Below are positions 1 to 7,481 of a stretch of 64,000 nt of DNA, piece by piece; the stretch's first letter is position 1; the number at the start of each line of letters is the position of its first letter. Position numbers and translations under genes: made by a program. The DNA comes from Streptomyces sp. CC0208. Its GTDB lineage: Bacteria > Actinomycetota > Actinomycetes > Streptomycetales > Streptomycetaceae. The notes below the pieces were generated by a model. That model was not told where the DNA came from and made no database searches. It worked only from the letters and a program-made list of their open reading frames with translations. The stretch covers positions 4,898,001-4,962,000 of the forward strand of contig NZ_CP031969.1 of NCBI RefSeq assembly GCF_003443735.1. Reading direction: 5' to 3'.

Positions 1-553
1 CTACGACCGCGAGAAGCTCCAGGAGCGCCTGGCGAAGCTCGCCGGTGGCGTCGCCGTCATCAAGGCCGGTGCCGCGACCGAGGTCGAGCTCAAGGAGCGC
101 AAGCACCGCATCGAGGACGCCGTTCGCAACGCGAAGGCGGCCGTCGAGGAGGGCATCGTCGCCGGCGGTGGCGTGGCCCTCATCCAGGCCTCCTCGGTCT
201 TCGAGAAGCTGGACCTGGAGGGTGACGAGCTGACCGGCGCCAACGCCGTGAAGCTCGCGCTGGAGGCCCCGCTGAAGCAGATCGCCGTCAACGGTGGTCT
301 CGAGGGTGGCGTCATCGTCGAGAAGGTGCGCAACCTGCCCGTCGGCCACGGCCTGAACGCCGCGACCGGTGAGTACGTCGACATGATCGCCGAAGGCATC
401 ATCGACCCGGCGAAGGTGACCCGCTCTGCCCTGCAGAACGCCGCCTCCATCGCCGCGCTGTTCCTCACCACCGAGGCCGTCATCGCCGACAAGCCGGAGA
501 AGGCCGCCGCGCCCGCCGGTGGCGGTATGCCGGGCGGTGACATGGACTTCTGA
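1..553 (+). CDS. groL: Chaperonin GroEL, C-terminal part (5' end outside window)
   Basis: The reading frame enters at base 2 and gives the last 183 residues of the 60-kDa chaperonin, the ATP-driven cytoplasmic folding cage that works with GroES. The family-typical stretch KAGAATEVELKERKHRIEDA is followed by the EEGIVAGGG motif of the equatorial domain, the ALxxPLKQIAxN helix and the flexible Gly/Met tail GGMPGGDMDF. Streptomycetes carry two groEL genes; a tail ending in GG-M-rich DMDF and no groES visible nearby fits the stand-alone copy (GroEL2 type), but the upstream flank that would prove this is missing. A strong hairpin terminator follows 31 bases after the stop. Confidence 0.97.
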   Translation, partial: YDREKLQERLAKLAGGVAVIKAGAATEVELKERKHRIEDAVRNAKAAVEEGIVAGGGVALIQASSVFEKLDLEGDELTGANAVKLALEAPLKQIAVNGGLEGGVIVEKVRNLPVGHGLNAATGEYVDMIAEGIIDPAKVTRSALQNAASIAALFLTTEAVIADKPEKAAAPAGGGMPGGDMDF

Positions 554-584
554 TCGACCTCTGGTTGATCAACGTCCTTGCCGA

Positions 585-627
585 GGGCGGCACTCCCGGG
601 AACGGGGTGTGCCGCCCCCGGTTTTTT
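585..627 (+). terminator. Rho-independent terminator of groEL
   Basis: GGGCGGCAC (585-593) pairs perfectly with GTGCCGCCC (609-617), with a 15-nt loop. A run of six T (622-627) follows, a textbook intrinsic terminator that is rare in this GC-rich genome. Confidence 0.85.
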
Positions 628-639
628 CTGCGCTATGCT

Positions 640-795
640 TGATCACGAGCCGCCCGACGTGAACTCCCGTCGGCCGACTACGCGTTGGTGGTCCAAGGAA
701 AGACGTCCCGCTTCCTGCGGGGAGATGCAGGTGCAAGGCCTGCCCAGCGCTCGACAGAAAGCCCGTCCCACGCTCGTGGGGCGGGCTTCTTTCAT
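640..795 (+). ncRNA. Candidate structured small RNA or 5' leader ending in a terminator
   Basis: No ORF explains this stretch. It holds four consecutive hairpins: CCGACG (654-659) with CGTCGG (668-673); CCCGC (707-711) with GCGGG (717-721); GCAGG (727-731) with CCTGC (739-743); and a 13-bp terminator stem (759-771 with 776-788, one G-U pair, GCTC loop) followed by CTTCTTTC. A TATGCT box at 634-639 could be a -10 element giving a start near 646, but no good -35 is visible. The RNA would be about 150 nt and end before the next gene's promoter. It could be a free sRNA or an attenuating leader of the downstream oxidoreductase. I do not recognise the family. Confidence 0.45.
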
Positions 796-860
796 GCGTG
801 GCCGGAGTCACAGAGCAGGGGGAAATCCTGAGGCGGACGGGACGGTTGGCACCTGAGTAG

Positions 861-878
861 TGTCCATGCGCATGCACA
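861..878. promoter_or_regulatory. Palindromic operator candidate before the flavin oxidoreductase
   Basis: TGTCCATGCGCATGCACA is an inverted repeat with 16 of 18 matching positions and a perfect CATGCGCATG core (865-874). It lies 20 bases before the GTG start and just upstream of the GAGGAG ribosome-binding site (883-888), where a repressor would block expression. TGT-N-ACA ends are common in operators of several repressor families; the cognate regulator is unknown. Confidence 0.35.
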
Positions 879-897
879 TACCGAGGAGTACCCACAC

Positions 898-2019
898 GTG
901 ACCGCCCCCGCCAGCTCCCGTGCCGCCGAGATCCTCTCCCGTCCGGTCCACATCAACGGCCTGACCGTCCCGAACCGCATCGCGATGGCGCCCATGACCC
1001 GGATGTTCTCCCCGGGCGGCGTCCCCGGCGAGGACGTGGCGTCGTACTACTCCCGCCGCGCGGCCGCCGGAGTCGGCCTCATCGTCACTGAGGGCACCTA
1101 CGTCGGCCACGAGTCGGCCGGGAACAGCGGCAGCGTCCCGCGGTTCCACGGCGAGGAGCAGCTGGCGGGCTGGGCGAAGGTCGCCGAGCAGGTGCACGCG
1201 GCGGGCGGCACCATCGTCCCGCAGCTGTGGCACATCGGCATGGTGCGCGAGCAGGGCCAGCCGCCCTACGCCGACGCCCCCGCCGTCGGCCCCTCCGGTC
1301 TGCGGATCGGCGCCGACGAGCCCACCGGCAAGGCGATGACCCAGCGCGACCTGGACGACGTCATCGGCGCGTTCGCCGAGGCCGCGGCCGCCGCGGAGCG
1401 CATCGGCTTCGACGGCGTGGAGCTGCACGGCGCCCACGGCTACCTCCTCGACCAGTTCCTGTGGGCGGGCACCAACCGCCGCACCGACGCCTACGGCGGT
1501 GACCAGGTCGCCCGTACGAAGTTCGCGGCGGAGATCGTGGCGGCCGTACGCGAGACGGTCTCGCCCGAGTTCCCGGTCATCTTCCGGTACTCGCAGTGGA
1601 AGCAGGAGGCCTACAAGGCGCGGCTCGCCGAGACGCCGGAGGAGCTGGAGGCGATCCTCGCCCCGCTCGCCGCGGCCGGGGTCGACGCCTTCCACGCCTC
1701 CACCCGCCGCTACTGGCTCCCCGAGTTCGAGGGTTCCGACCTCAACCTCGCCGGCTGGACCAAGAAGCTCACCGGCCGGACCACCATCACCGTCGGCTCG
1801 GTCGGTCTCGACGGCGACTTCCTGCGCGGCTTCGCCGGCGAGGGCGCCCCCCTCAAGGGCATCGACGACCTGCTCGACGCCCTGGAGCGCGAGGAGTACG
1901 ACATGGTCGCCGTCGGGCGTGCGCTGCTCCAGGACCCCGAGTGGGCCGCGAAGGTGCTGGCGGGCCGCTTCGACGAACTGCAGCCGTACGACGCGTCCGC
2001 GCTGAAGTCGTTGAGCTGA
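898..2019 (+). CDS. NADH:flavin oxidoreductase, old yellow enzyme family
   Basis: A 373-residue FMN-dependent TIM-barrel oxidoreductase of the OYE/enoate-reductase family, expected to reduce activated C=C bonds with NAD(P)H in the cytoplasm. Visible signatures are the N-terminal NRIAMAPMTRMFSPGG segment (FMN-binding strand), QLWHIG, and the family block GVELHGAHGYLLDQFLW with its paired substrate-binding histidine region, followed by the NRRTDAYGG motif. The C-terminal GSVGL and GRALLQDPEW blocks contact the FMN phosphate. The GTG start is fixed by GAGGAG at 883-888. The length matches single-domain OYEs, without the extra domains of dienoyl-CoA reductases. The physiological substrate cannot be read from the sequence. 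Confidence 0.93.
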   Translation: MTAPASSRAAEILSRPVHINGLTVPNRIAMAPMTRMFSPGGVPGEDVASYYSRRAAAGVGLIVTEGTYVGHESAGNSGSVPRFHGEEQLAGWAKVAEQVHAAGGTIVPQLWHIGMVREQGQPPYADAPAVGPSGLRIGADEPTGKAMTQRDLDDVIGAFAEAAAAAERIGFDGVELHGAHGYLLDQFLWAGTNRRTDAYGGDQVARTKFAAEIVAAVRETVSPEFPVIFRYSQWKQEAYKARLAETPEELEAILAPLAAAGVDAFHASTRRYWLPEFEGSDLNLAGWTKKLTGRTTITVGSVGLDGDFLRGFAGEGAPLKGIDDLLDALEREEYDMVAVGRALLQDPEWAAKVLAGRFDELQPYDASALKSLS

Positions 2020-2109
2020 CGGCACAAGGCTCCCCGACTTGGTTGACTCAGGCAAGGGACGTGGGCTGGAGTGAGGCGAAGCTGCCCCGACCTGTGAGGA
2101 GTTCGACCG

Positions 2110-3633
2110 ATGACGTCAGCCGAGGGTCTCGAAGTACGCACCGCGGCCGGTGCCGTGCGCGGGCGCGCCGAGGACGGACTGGTGGTCTTCCGGGGAATCC
2201 CGTTCGCCGAACCGCCGGTGGGCGGGGCGCGGTTCCAGGCGCCGCGGCCCGTCAGGAGCTGGGAGGGGACCCGGGAGGCGTACGCCTTCGGGCCCCCGCC
2301 CCCGCAGGAGTCCGGCTTCCAGGGGCGCGCGGGTGTGCTGGAGACGCCCACCGGCGACGACTGGCTGACGGTCAACGTCTGGACCCCCGCGACGGACCCT
2401 TCGGCCCGTCGCCCGGTGATGGTGTGGATCTACGGCGGTGCCTACAAGCTGGGTCACGCGGGCAGCCCCGGCTACGACGCCCAGCACCTCGCGCGCGCCG
2501 GTGACCTGGTCGTCGTCACCCTCAACTACCGCGTCGGCATAGAGGGGTTCGCCCTGCTGGAGGGGGCGCCCGCGAACCGGGGACTGCTGGACCAGGTCGC
2601 GGCGCTGGAGTGGGTGCGGGACAACATCACGGCGTTCGGCGGGGACCCCGGGCAGGTCACCGTGTTCGGGGAGTCGGCGGGCGCGGGATCGGTGGCCTCG
2701 CTGCTGGCGATGCCGAGCGCGCGGGGCCTGTTCGGGCGGGCCATCGCGCAGAGCGTGCCCGGCACCTACTTCTCCGCCGAACTCGCCCGGGACATAGCGG
2801 TGGAGATCGGCAAGGAGGCGGGGCTCGCTCCCACGGCCGCAGCGCTGGCGACCGTGGATCCGCGCGAACTCCCTTCGGTCGGCGAGCGGTTGAGCTCGCG
2901 GATGCGTGAGTACGACGACCGGTGGGGCCAGGTGGTGCCGACCGCGACACCCTTCGCACCGGTCGTCGACGGCGAGGTGCTGCCCCGCACCCCCTGGGAG
3001 GCGCTCGCGGCGGGCGCCGTGCGGGACGTGGAACTGCTCGTCGGACACAACCGGGACGAGTACCGGCTCTTCCTCGCCCTCGGCGAACAGCTCGGCAAGA
3101 TCACGGAGGAGCGGGCGGCCGCGGCCCTGCGGATGTTCGCGCCGGGCCCGGACGGGGAGCGCGCCTACCGCGAGGCCTACCCGGACGCCACACCGACCGA
3201 ACTGTGTGAACGCGTGCAGACGGACTGGCTGTTCAACATGCCGTCCCTGCGGCTTGCGGAGGCACAGAGCGCGGGCGGCGGCCGGGTCCATGTCTACGAA
3301 CTCACCTGGTCCGCACCGGCGTTCGGCGGCGCGCTCGGCGCGTGCCACGGCCTGGACATCCCGCTGCTGTTCGGCACGTACGACGCCGACCTCGGCAATC
3401 TGCTCTTCGCGGGGACCGGGGTGCCGGACGAGGCGAGGGCGCTGACCGCGCTCTTCCAGTCCGCGTGGACGGGATTCGCGCGGACCGGGGACCCGGGGTG
3501 GCCGGCGTACGACGGCGAGGGCCGCGCCACTCAGGTCCTCGACGTGACGCCCGAGGTGCGGCCGTACCCGGAGGAGGTGGCGCGGCGGCTGTGGGAGGGG
3601 TACGACTTCCCGGCGCTGCCGCTGCTGAAGTAG
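2110..3633 (+). CDS. Type B carboxylesterase
   Basis: A 507-residue alpha/beta-hydrolase of the carboxylesterase/para-nitrobenzyl esterase family. The nucleophile elbow GESAG places the catalytic serine near residue 189; GIPFAEPP near the N-terminus, the oxyanion-hole strand VMVWIYGGAYKLG and LLDQVAALEWVRDNI are all family blocks, and ACHGLDIPLLFG holds the catalytic histidine. No signal peptide is visible, so it is probably intracellular and hydrolyses carboxylic esters of unknown identity. The start ATG has GAGGAG (2096-2101) just upstream. It follows the OYE gene by 90 bases in the same direction and may be co-transcribed. It converges with the next gene at a 9-base gap. Confidence 0.93.
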   Translation: MTSAEGLEVRTAAGAVRGRAEDGLVVFRGIPFAEPPVGGARFQAPRPVRSWEGTREAYAFGPPPPQESGFQGRAGVLETPTGDDWLTVNVWTPATDPSARRPVMVWIYGGAYKLGHAGSPGYDAQHLARAGDLVVVTLNYRVGIEGFALLEGAPANRGLLDQVAALEWVRDNITAFGGDPGQVTVFGESAGAGSVASLLAMPSARGLFGRAIAQSVPGTYFSAELARDIAVEIGKEAGLAPTAAALATVDPRELPSVGERLSSRMREYDDRWGQVVPTATPFAPVVDGEVLPRTPWEALAAGAVRDVELLVGHNRDEYRLFLALGEQLGKITEERAAAALRMFAPGPDGERAYREAYPDATPTELCERVQTDWLFNMPSLRLAEAQSAGGGRVHVYELTWSAPAFGGALGACHGLDIPLLFGTYDADLGNLLFAGTGVPDEARALTALFQSAWTGFARTGDPGWPAYDGEGRATQVLDVTPEVRPYPEEVARRLWEGYDFPALPLLK

Positions 3634-3642
3634 GCGGCGCTT

Positions 3643-4212
3643 CTAGAGGTTGCCGAGCGGCTCGATGTCCACCCGCACCGGGGTGCCCCACACCCGCAGC
3701 ACCTCGTAGTCGGTGAACTCGTGGACGAGCCGGTACGCCATCGCGGCGCGCGGCCCGCGGCGCTGGGCGTTGAGGTAGAGCTCGGCCTCGTGCCGGTCCC
3801 GCCTCGGCGTCCCGCACAGCTGCCACTCCTGGCCGGTCCACTGCTCCGGCAGCCACCGCTGCTGGGGCTGCGGCCGGTCCTCCCGCACCCCGTACCGGGA
3901 GGGGGCGGGTTCGGTGGAGCGGGGGCGCGCGTAGGGTCCGTTGATCTCGGCGCGGCGGGCCGCCCTGCGCCGGGTCTCGCACAGCAGGCACAGGTCGGGG
4001 GCGTTCTCGTCGACCGGGCCGTTCGGATGCTCGGCGCAGCGGGTGGTGGGGGCGGCGGCGCTGACGCTGTCCTCCAGGAGGTCCAGGGCCCGCTTGATGT
4101 CCGCCTTCACTTCGTGCAGCTTGGCGTCGGCCGTGTCGCCGGTGAGTGACTCGCCGTGCTCGCCGAGGAGACGGAGGGCGCGGCCCAGGGCGGTGAGCTG
4201 GGCGTGGTTCAT
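3643..4212 (-). CDS. Hypothetical protein with a C-x2-H / C-x2-C zinc-binding pattern
   Basis: 189 residues of unknown function. The N-terminal 50 residues are helical, with leucine-rich AELGRALRLLGEHGESL-like character. Cys59, His62, Cys75 and Cys78 form a C-x2-H-x12-C-x2-C pattern that could bind zinc, followed by an Arg-rich segment and a basic, Tyr/Trp-containing C-terminus ending HEFTDYEVLRVWGTPVRVDI. The ATG at 4212 is preceded by GGAG at a normal distance. A longer frame runs upstream to 4755 but its translation is a low-complexity antisense read and was not used. A tiny ORF lies 61 bases upstream on the same strand and may belong to the same transcript. Confidence 0.7.
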   Translation of the reverse strand: MNHAQLTALGRALRLLGEHGESLTGDTADAKLHEVKADIKRALDLLEDSVSAAAPTTRCAEHPNGPVDENAPDLCLLCETRRRAARRAEINGPYARPRSTEPAPSRYGVREDRPQPQQRWLPEQWTGQEWQLCGTPRRDRHEAELYLNAQRRGPRAAMAYRLVHEFTDYEVLRVWGTPVRVDIEPLGNL

Positions 4213-4273
4213 GGGGTGGCTCCGATGTGCAGCCGGTGGTTTCCAGAGGTTTCCGGGGTCCGGGCCGTGGACG

Positions 4274-4351
4274 TCACGAAGCGGCCTCACGAGCGCGCGC
4301 CTCGGCGATGTCCGCCTCGTCACGCAGTCGCTGCAGCTCTTCCAGTTCCAT
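4274..4351 (-). CDS. Possible 25-residue leaderless peptide ORF
   Basis: The ORF encodes MELEELQRLRDEADIAEARA plus five residues: a highly charged, helix-forming peptide with an Ala/Glu/Arg coiled-coil look. No Shine-Dalgarno precedes it, but on the minus strand a TACGGT box (4358-4363) ends six bases before the ATG, the spacing of a leaderless Streptomyces transcript. It lies directly upstream of the zinc-pattern hypothetical gene. Short length makes chance a real possibility. Confidence 0.35.
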   Translation of the reverse strand: MELEELQRLRDEADIAEARAREAAS

Positions 4352-4534
4352 GGGCAAACCGTACACACCTGCGGGTGTCGTCTTGCGTACGTGTGCTCTT
4401 CTCGCTTCAGGGACATCGCGGCCCGGATCTCGTGTGCGCGGGCGTGCGGTGGGGCGTGTGGGGGCGTGTGCGTTCCGGCAACCTCGGCAGACGCCCCCCG
4501 GTAGGGTCTCCGGACGCTCGGGAACTCCGCACGG

Positions 4535-4564
4535 GGTGGGAGGGCGGGTTGGGGCCCTCCCACC
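4535..4564. terminator. Hairpin terminator candidate downstream of the DinB-fold gene
   Basis: GGTGGGAGGG (4535-4544) and CCCTCCCACC (4555-4564) form a perfect 10-bp stem with a 10-nt loop. It lies 61 bases past the stop of the minus-strand DinB-fold gene. There is no T-tract on the minus side, as in many Streptomyces terminators. A 12-bp palindrome CGGACCGGTCCG (4605-4616) lies between the two. Confidence 0.5.
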
Positions 4565-4625
4565 TTTCCCTGAAAAGAGGGCTCGGAGCTGGACGTTTGA
4601 GCTTCGGACCGGTCCGATCGGTGGG

Positions 4626-5162
4626 TCAGCCCATGCTCTTGGCGCCGTCCAGGGACTCGCGGATGATGTCGGCGTGGCCGGCGTGCTGGGCGGTCTCGGC
4701 GACGATGTGCAGCAGCACCCTGCGGGCCGACCACTGCGCCCCGGCCTCGAACCACGGGGCCTTGGGCAGCGGATGGGCGGCGTCCAGGTCGGGCAGGGCG
4801 GCGACCAGTTCATCCGTCCGGTCGGCCGTCTCCGCGTAGTCGGCCAGCACGCCGGCCAGGGTCTCGCCGGGCAGCATCCGGAACTCGTCGGCCCGCCGGG
4901 CCCAGTCCTCTTCGGTCATGGCGGTGAAGTCGCCCATCGACGACGGGCCGTCCTGGATGAAGCGCACCCAGTTTCGTTCCACCGACGTGACGTGCTTGAT
5001 CAGGCCGCCGAGACACAGTTCGCTGACGGTGGTCCGCTGCCCGGCCTGCTCGTCGGTGAGGTCACGGGTGGTGAAGCGCAGGAAGTGCCGCTGCTTGGCC
5101 AGCGCCTCCAGCAGGTCGGCACGCTCGCCGGTGGGCAGGGTGGTCTTCGTGGCGGTGGTCAT
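4626..5162 (-). CDS. DinB/DUF664-type (YfiT-like) putative mycothiol-dependent protein
   Basis: 178 residues with the four-helix DinB fold of the DUF664 group, which in actinobacteria is thought to use mycothiol or a metal centre. The metal-ligand histidines are visible: His57 in GGLIKHVTSVERNW, and His152, His160 and His163 in LLHIVAETAQHAGHADI. The segment ELCLGGLIKH and the C-terminal GHADIIRESLDG are typical. The likely reaction (transferase or detoxification) is not defined by sequence. It is monocistronic, transcribed away from nothing identifiable, and ends before a hairpin at 4535-4564. Confidence 0.85.
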   Translation of the reverse strand: MTTATKTTLPTGERADLLEALAKQRHFLRFTTRDLTDEQAGQRTTVSELCLGGLIKHVTSVERNWVRFIQDGPSSMGDFTAMTEEDWARRADEFRMLPGETLAGVLADYAETADRTDELVAALPDLDAAHPLPKAPWFEAGAQWSARRVLLHIVAETAQHAGHADIIRESLDGAKSMG

Positions 5163-5206
5163 GGTGTGGCCCTCCGTGGATTGCTGTTCCGTCGACAGGC
5201 CACACG

Positions 5207-5425
5207 CTAGGAGGCATGTAGGTCAGATCCTGACCTCTTGGGGGAGGAGACGGCCTCCACGAACGCCGACCACGCCTCCGGCCGGAACACGAGCTTCGGG
5301 CCTTGGGGGTTCTTGGAGTCGCGGACGGGGACGGTGGTGGGGTGGCCGTCGGCCACTTCCAGGCAGTCGCCGCCGCTGCCGCCGCTGTAGCTCGACTTGC
5401 GCCAGGACTCAGGGGTGTTCCTCAT
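5207..5425 (-). CDS. DUF397 protein (partner of the upstream XRE regulator)
   Basis: 72 residues matching the DUF397 family: WRKSSYSGGSGGDCLEVA, then VRDSKNPQGPKLVF and the terminal helix WSAFVEAV. These small proteins are almost always encoded next to an XRE regulator with a DUF5753 domain in Streptomyces and behave as their partner (WhiJ-type modules; the pair has also been viewed as a toxin-antitoxin-like system). Its start overlaps the end of the regulator gene by 17 bases, so translation is probably coupled. Confidence 0.92.
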   Translation of the reverse strand: MRNTPESWRKSSYSGGSGGDCLEVADGHPTTVPVRDSKNPQGPKLVFRPEAWSAFVEAVSSPKRSGSDLHAS

Positions 5426-6248
5426 GGGCGTAATCCTGCGCCATTGCCTCGATCAGGGCCAGGGACTTCTGAGGAGAGAGGGCGGACGCCATCAGGAGCC
5501 TGTAGGTGAAGCGCTGGTGCCTGACGATGGCTGGATCATCCTCCAGCCGCCCGGTGCCGACACCCTCGAAGTAGACCAGCGGAGGGGCATCTTCGAACTC
5601 CATGATCTTGGTGGAGCCCTCCATGGCCGCGTGCGCTCCCGCATCGAACGGCAGTACCTGCACGATCACCCGGCTCCGGCGCGCCAGTTCGGCGATGTGG
5701 CACAGCGCCTCCGCCATCACCGTGCGGCCGCCCGTCACTCGACGCAGAGCAGCCTCGTCAATCACCGTCCACAACATGGGCTCTGTTGGATCGTCGAGGA
5801 GCCGAGCCCGCTCCCTCCGGGCGGCCACCAGCTTCTCGATCTCCTCGTCCGGAACCGTCGGCTGATACGCCCGGCACACTGCCCTTGCGTACGCGGGCGT
5901 CTGGAGCAACCCCGGGATCAGCAACGGCGCGTACTGGCTGATCGCCGCGGCCCGTGCTTCCGCCTCCGCCGCCTCCGCGAAGTGCTCCGGATACTTCGAC
6001 TTCGCGGCCGCCCCACAGTTCCGCTGGAAGAAGTCCTCCGTCCCGAGAACCTCGTCCAGCTGTCGCGCGACATCCGCCTGCATCCTCCGCGTACCCGCCT
6101 CCAACTGCCCCACGAACGACCCGCTCACGAACAGCCGTTGCCCCAACTCCTCCTGGCTCAGCCCCGCCTTCTCCCGCGCGTGCCGCAGCTCTGCTCCCAG
6201 AAGTGCTCGCGGTGATGACGACGGGTCCAGATCCTTCGGTCCTGCCAT
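5409..6248 (-). CDS. XRE-family transcriptional regulator with DUF5753 domain (WhiJ-like)
   Basis: 279 residues from the ATG at 6248; a 24-residue upstream in-frame extension has no family character. An N-terminal helix-turn-helix of the XRE/Cro type (about residues 10-70: REKAGLSQEELGQRLFVSGS, then QLEAGTRRMQ) is followed by the DUF5753 sensor-like domain (YAPLLIPGLLQTPAYARAV, VIVQVLPFDAGAHAAMEG, LVYFEG). Relatives act in developmental control; WhiJ of S. coelicolor is the best known. It is encoded with the DUF397 gene downstream and is divergent from a short protein gene. A TTGC-5-GCAA repeat in the intergenic region may be its own operator. Confidence 0.92.
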   Translation of the reverse strand: MAGPKDLDPSSSPRALLGAELRHAREKAGLSQEELGQRLFVSGSFVGQLEAGTRRMQADVARQLDEVLGTEDFFQRNCGAAAKSKYPEHFAEAAEAEARAAAISQYAPLLIPGLLQTPAYARAVCRAYQPTVPDEEIEKLVAARRERARLLDDPTEPMLWTVIDEAALRRVTGGRTVMAEALCHIAELARRSRVIVQVLPFDAGAHAAMEGSTKIMEFEDAPPLVYFEGVGTGRLEDDPAIVRHQRFTYRLLMASALSPQKSLALIEAMAQDYAHEEHP

Positions 6249-6326
6249 GCGTAGCCCCCGGTCCACCAGTTGACGTTGTTGGGACGTCCTGTCTGGCCAG
6301 GTTAGAGCCGTACCGGACACGCTGTG

Positions 6327-6339
6327 TTGCGAAAAGCAA
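6327..6339. promoter_or_regulatory. Inverted repeat in the divergent WhiJ-like promoter region
   Basis: TTGCGAAAAGCAA (TTGC, 5-bp spacer, GCAA) lies between the divergent regulator (start 6248) and the small protein gene (start 6365). It is a possible binding site for the XRE regulator; the arms are short, so chance is possible. Confidence 0.25.
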
Positions 6340-6364
6340 ACTCACCGTGCCCATGGAGGAAAGC

Positions 6365-6757
6365 GTGCGGTCCACTCAGGAAGTCCTGGAGTCCCTGCGG
6401 GAGGCACTCACCGGCGTAGGCGTCGTCCTGCCGTCCCTCGCCGTCGACCCCCTCACCGGTGCCGGTGACGAGCCGTTCCCGCTGGTCGACCTGGGGCGGT
6501 GCAACGTACGCACGGCCGAGCGGCTGGCGTCGGTGCTGCGTGGGGAGCGGCCGCCGGTCGGGGCGTACGTCGTGGACGTAAGGGACGGGCGCGTGGGGGA
6601 GGTGATGGGGCACCTGGGTGGAAGGGTGCAGCTGCGGCCCCTCGGTGGCGGGCGGGAGTGGGACTGCCCGCCGGAGTCCACCGGGCCCGCGCCCCAAGCA
6701 GAGGTGCTGCGGGCGAGAGTGCGGAAGGTCAACAAGGAGGGACGCATGCCCTGTTGA
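6365..6757 (+). CDS. Small Streptomyces protein of a WhiJ-type locus
   Basis: 130 residues. The GTG at 6365 is chosen over an upstream ATG (6353) because GGAGGA (6355-6360) then sits five bases before it. The protein opens with a helix (STQEVLESLREALTGVGVVL) and contains PFPLVDLGRCNVRTAERLAS, followed by VGAYVVDVRDGRVGEVMGH and a strand-rich, Gly-rich segment; the last 30 residues are basic. Similar short proteins are common beside XRE/DUF397 pairs in Streptomyces, but I know no biochemical function. It is probably regulated with the divergent gene. Confidence 0.72.
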   Translation: MRSTQEVLESLREALTGVGVVLPSLAVDPLTGAGDEPFPLVDLGRCNVRTAERLASVLRGERPPVGAYVVDVRDGRVGEVMGHLGGRVQLRPLGGGREWDCPPESTGPAPQAEVLRARVRKVNKEGRMPC

Positions 6758-6765
6758 AATGAACC

Positions 6766-7476
6766 ATGCCTCTCCTGGACGCCCTCGCCCGCTTCAACGA
6801 CGCCCACCCGTGGAGCCACAACGCCCACTTTCACCCGTGGATCATGCGCCAGTTGCCCCGTCACTTCGACCGCGCCCTCGACGTCGGCTGCGGTTCCGGT
6901 GACCTGGCCCGGCTGCTGGCCACGCGCGCGACACGCGTCCACGGCATCGACAGCGACGAGCGGATCATCGGCAAGGCGAGGGAGTCCACCCACCCCGGGC
7001 TCCCCGTCACCTTCGCCGTCGCGGACGGACGGTCGTACGACCAAGGCGCTCCCTACGACGTCATCACCTGCGTCGCCGTACTCCACCACCTCCCCCTGAC
7101 CGAGACCCTCGTCCGCTTCCGGCGACAGTTGGCCCCCGGTGGAACGCTGGTGATTGTCGGGCTGACGCGGGAGGACACCCGCGTCCAGACCCTCCTCGGC
7201 CTCGCGTCCGTCCCGCTCAACCTGGTCACCGGTTGGGTCAGGAACAGGGGGCGTACGGCACCCCGGCGGCCCGTCGCGATGACCGCCCCGACCCGCCCGG
7301 CCGACGTCCCCTACACCGAGTTCGCCCGCGAGGTCCGTCGGGTGCTGCCCGGCGCCCGGCTGAGGCGGCGGCTGTTCTGGCGCTACACCCTCGTCTGGAA
7401 AAAGTGCGCGGGGATGTCGATCCAGGCAGGCTCTGAACGACGCAGGGGTGAGAGCACGACACCACACGAGAGGTGA
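6766..7476 (+). CDS. Class I SAM-dependent methyltransferase
   Basis: 236 residues with a Rossmann-fold methyltransferase core: motif I is ALDVGCGSGDLARLLA (about residues 37-52), an acidic motif II follows in VHGIDSDERII, then VADGRSYD and the motif IV/post-I region YDVITCVAVLHHLPL, and APGGTLVIVGL. The C-terminal third (WVRNRGRTAPRRPVAMTAPT, then VLPGARLRRRLFWRYTLVWKK) resembles small-molecule methyltransferases of the UbiE/Methyltransf_11 type. The substrate is unknown. It starts nine bases after the previous stop and may share its transcript. Confidence 0.9.
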   Translation: MPLLDALARFNDAHPWSHNAHFHPWIMRQLPRHFDRALDVGCGSGDLARLLATRATRVHGIDSDERIIGKARESTHPGLPVTFAVADGRSYDQGAPYDVITCVAVLHHLPLTETLVRFRRQLAPGGTLVIVGLTREDTRVQTLLGLASVPLNLVTGWVRNRGRTAPRRPVAMTAPTRPADVPYTEFAREVRRVLPGARLRRRLFWRYTLVWKKCAGMSIQAGSERRRGESTTPHER

Positions 7477-7481
7477 AGGCC

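Noticed and set aside
808..2055. 415-residue minus-strand ORF opposite the flavin oxidoreductase
   Set aside because: Its translation is Gly/Arg/Val-rich without any family motif, and it lies wholly over a strongly supported gene. It is the usual antisense open frame of GC-rich codon use.
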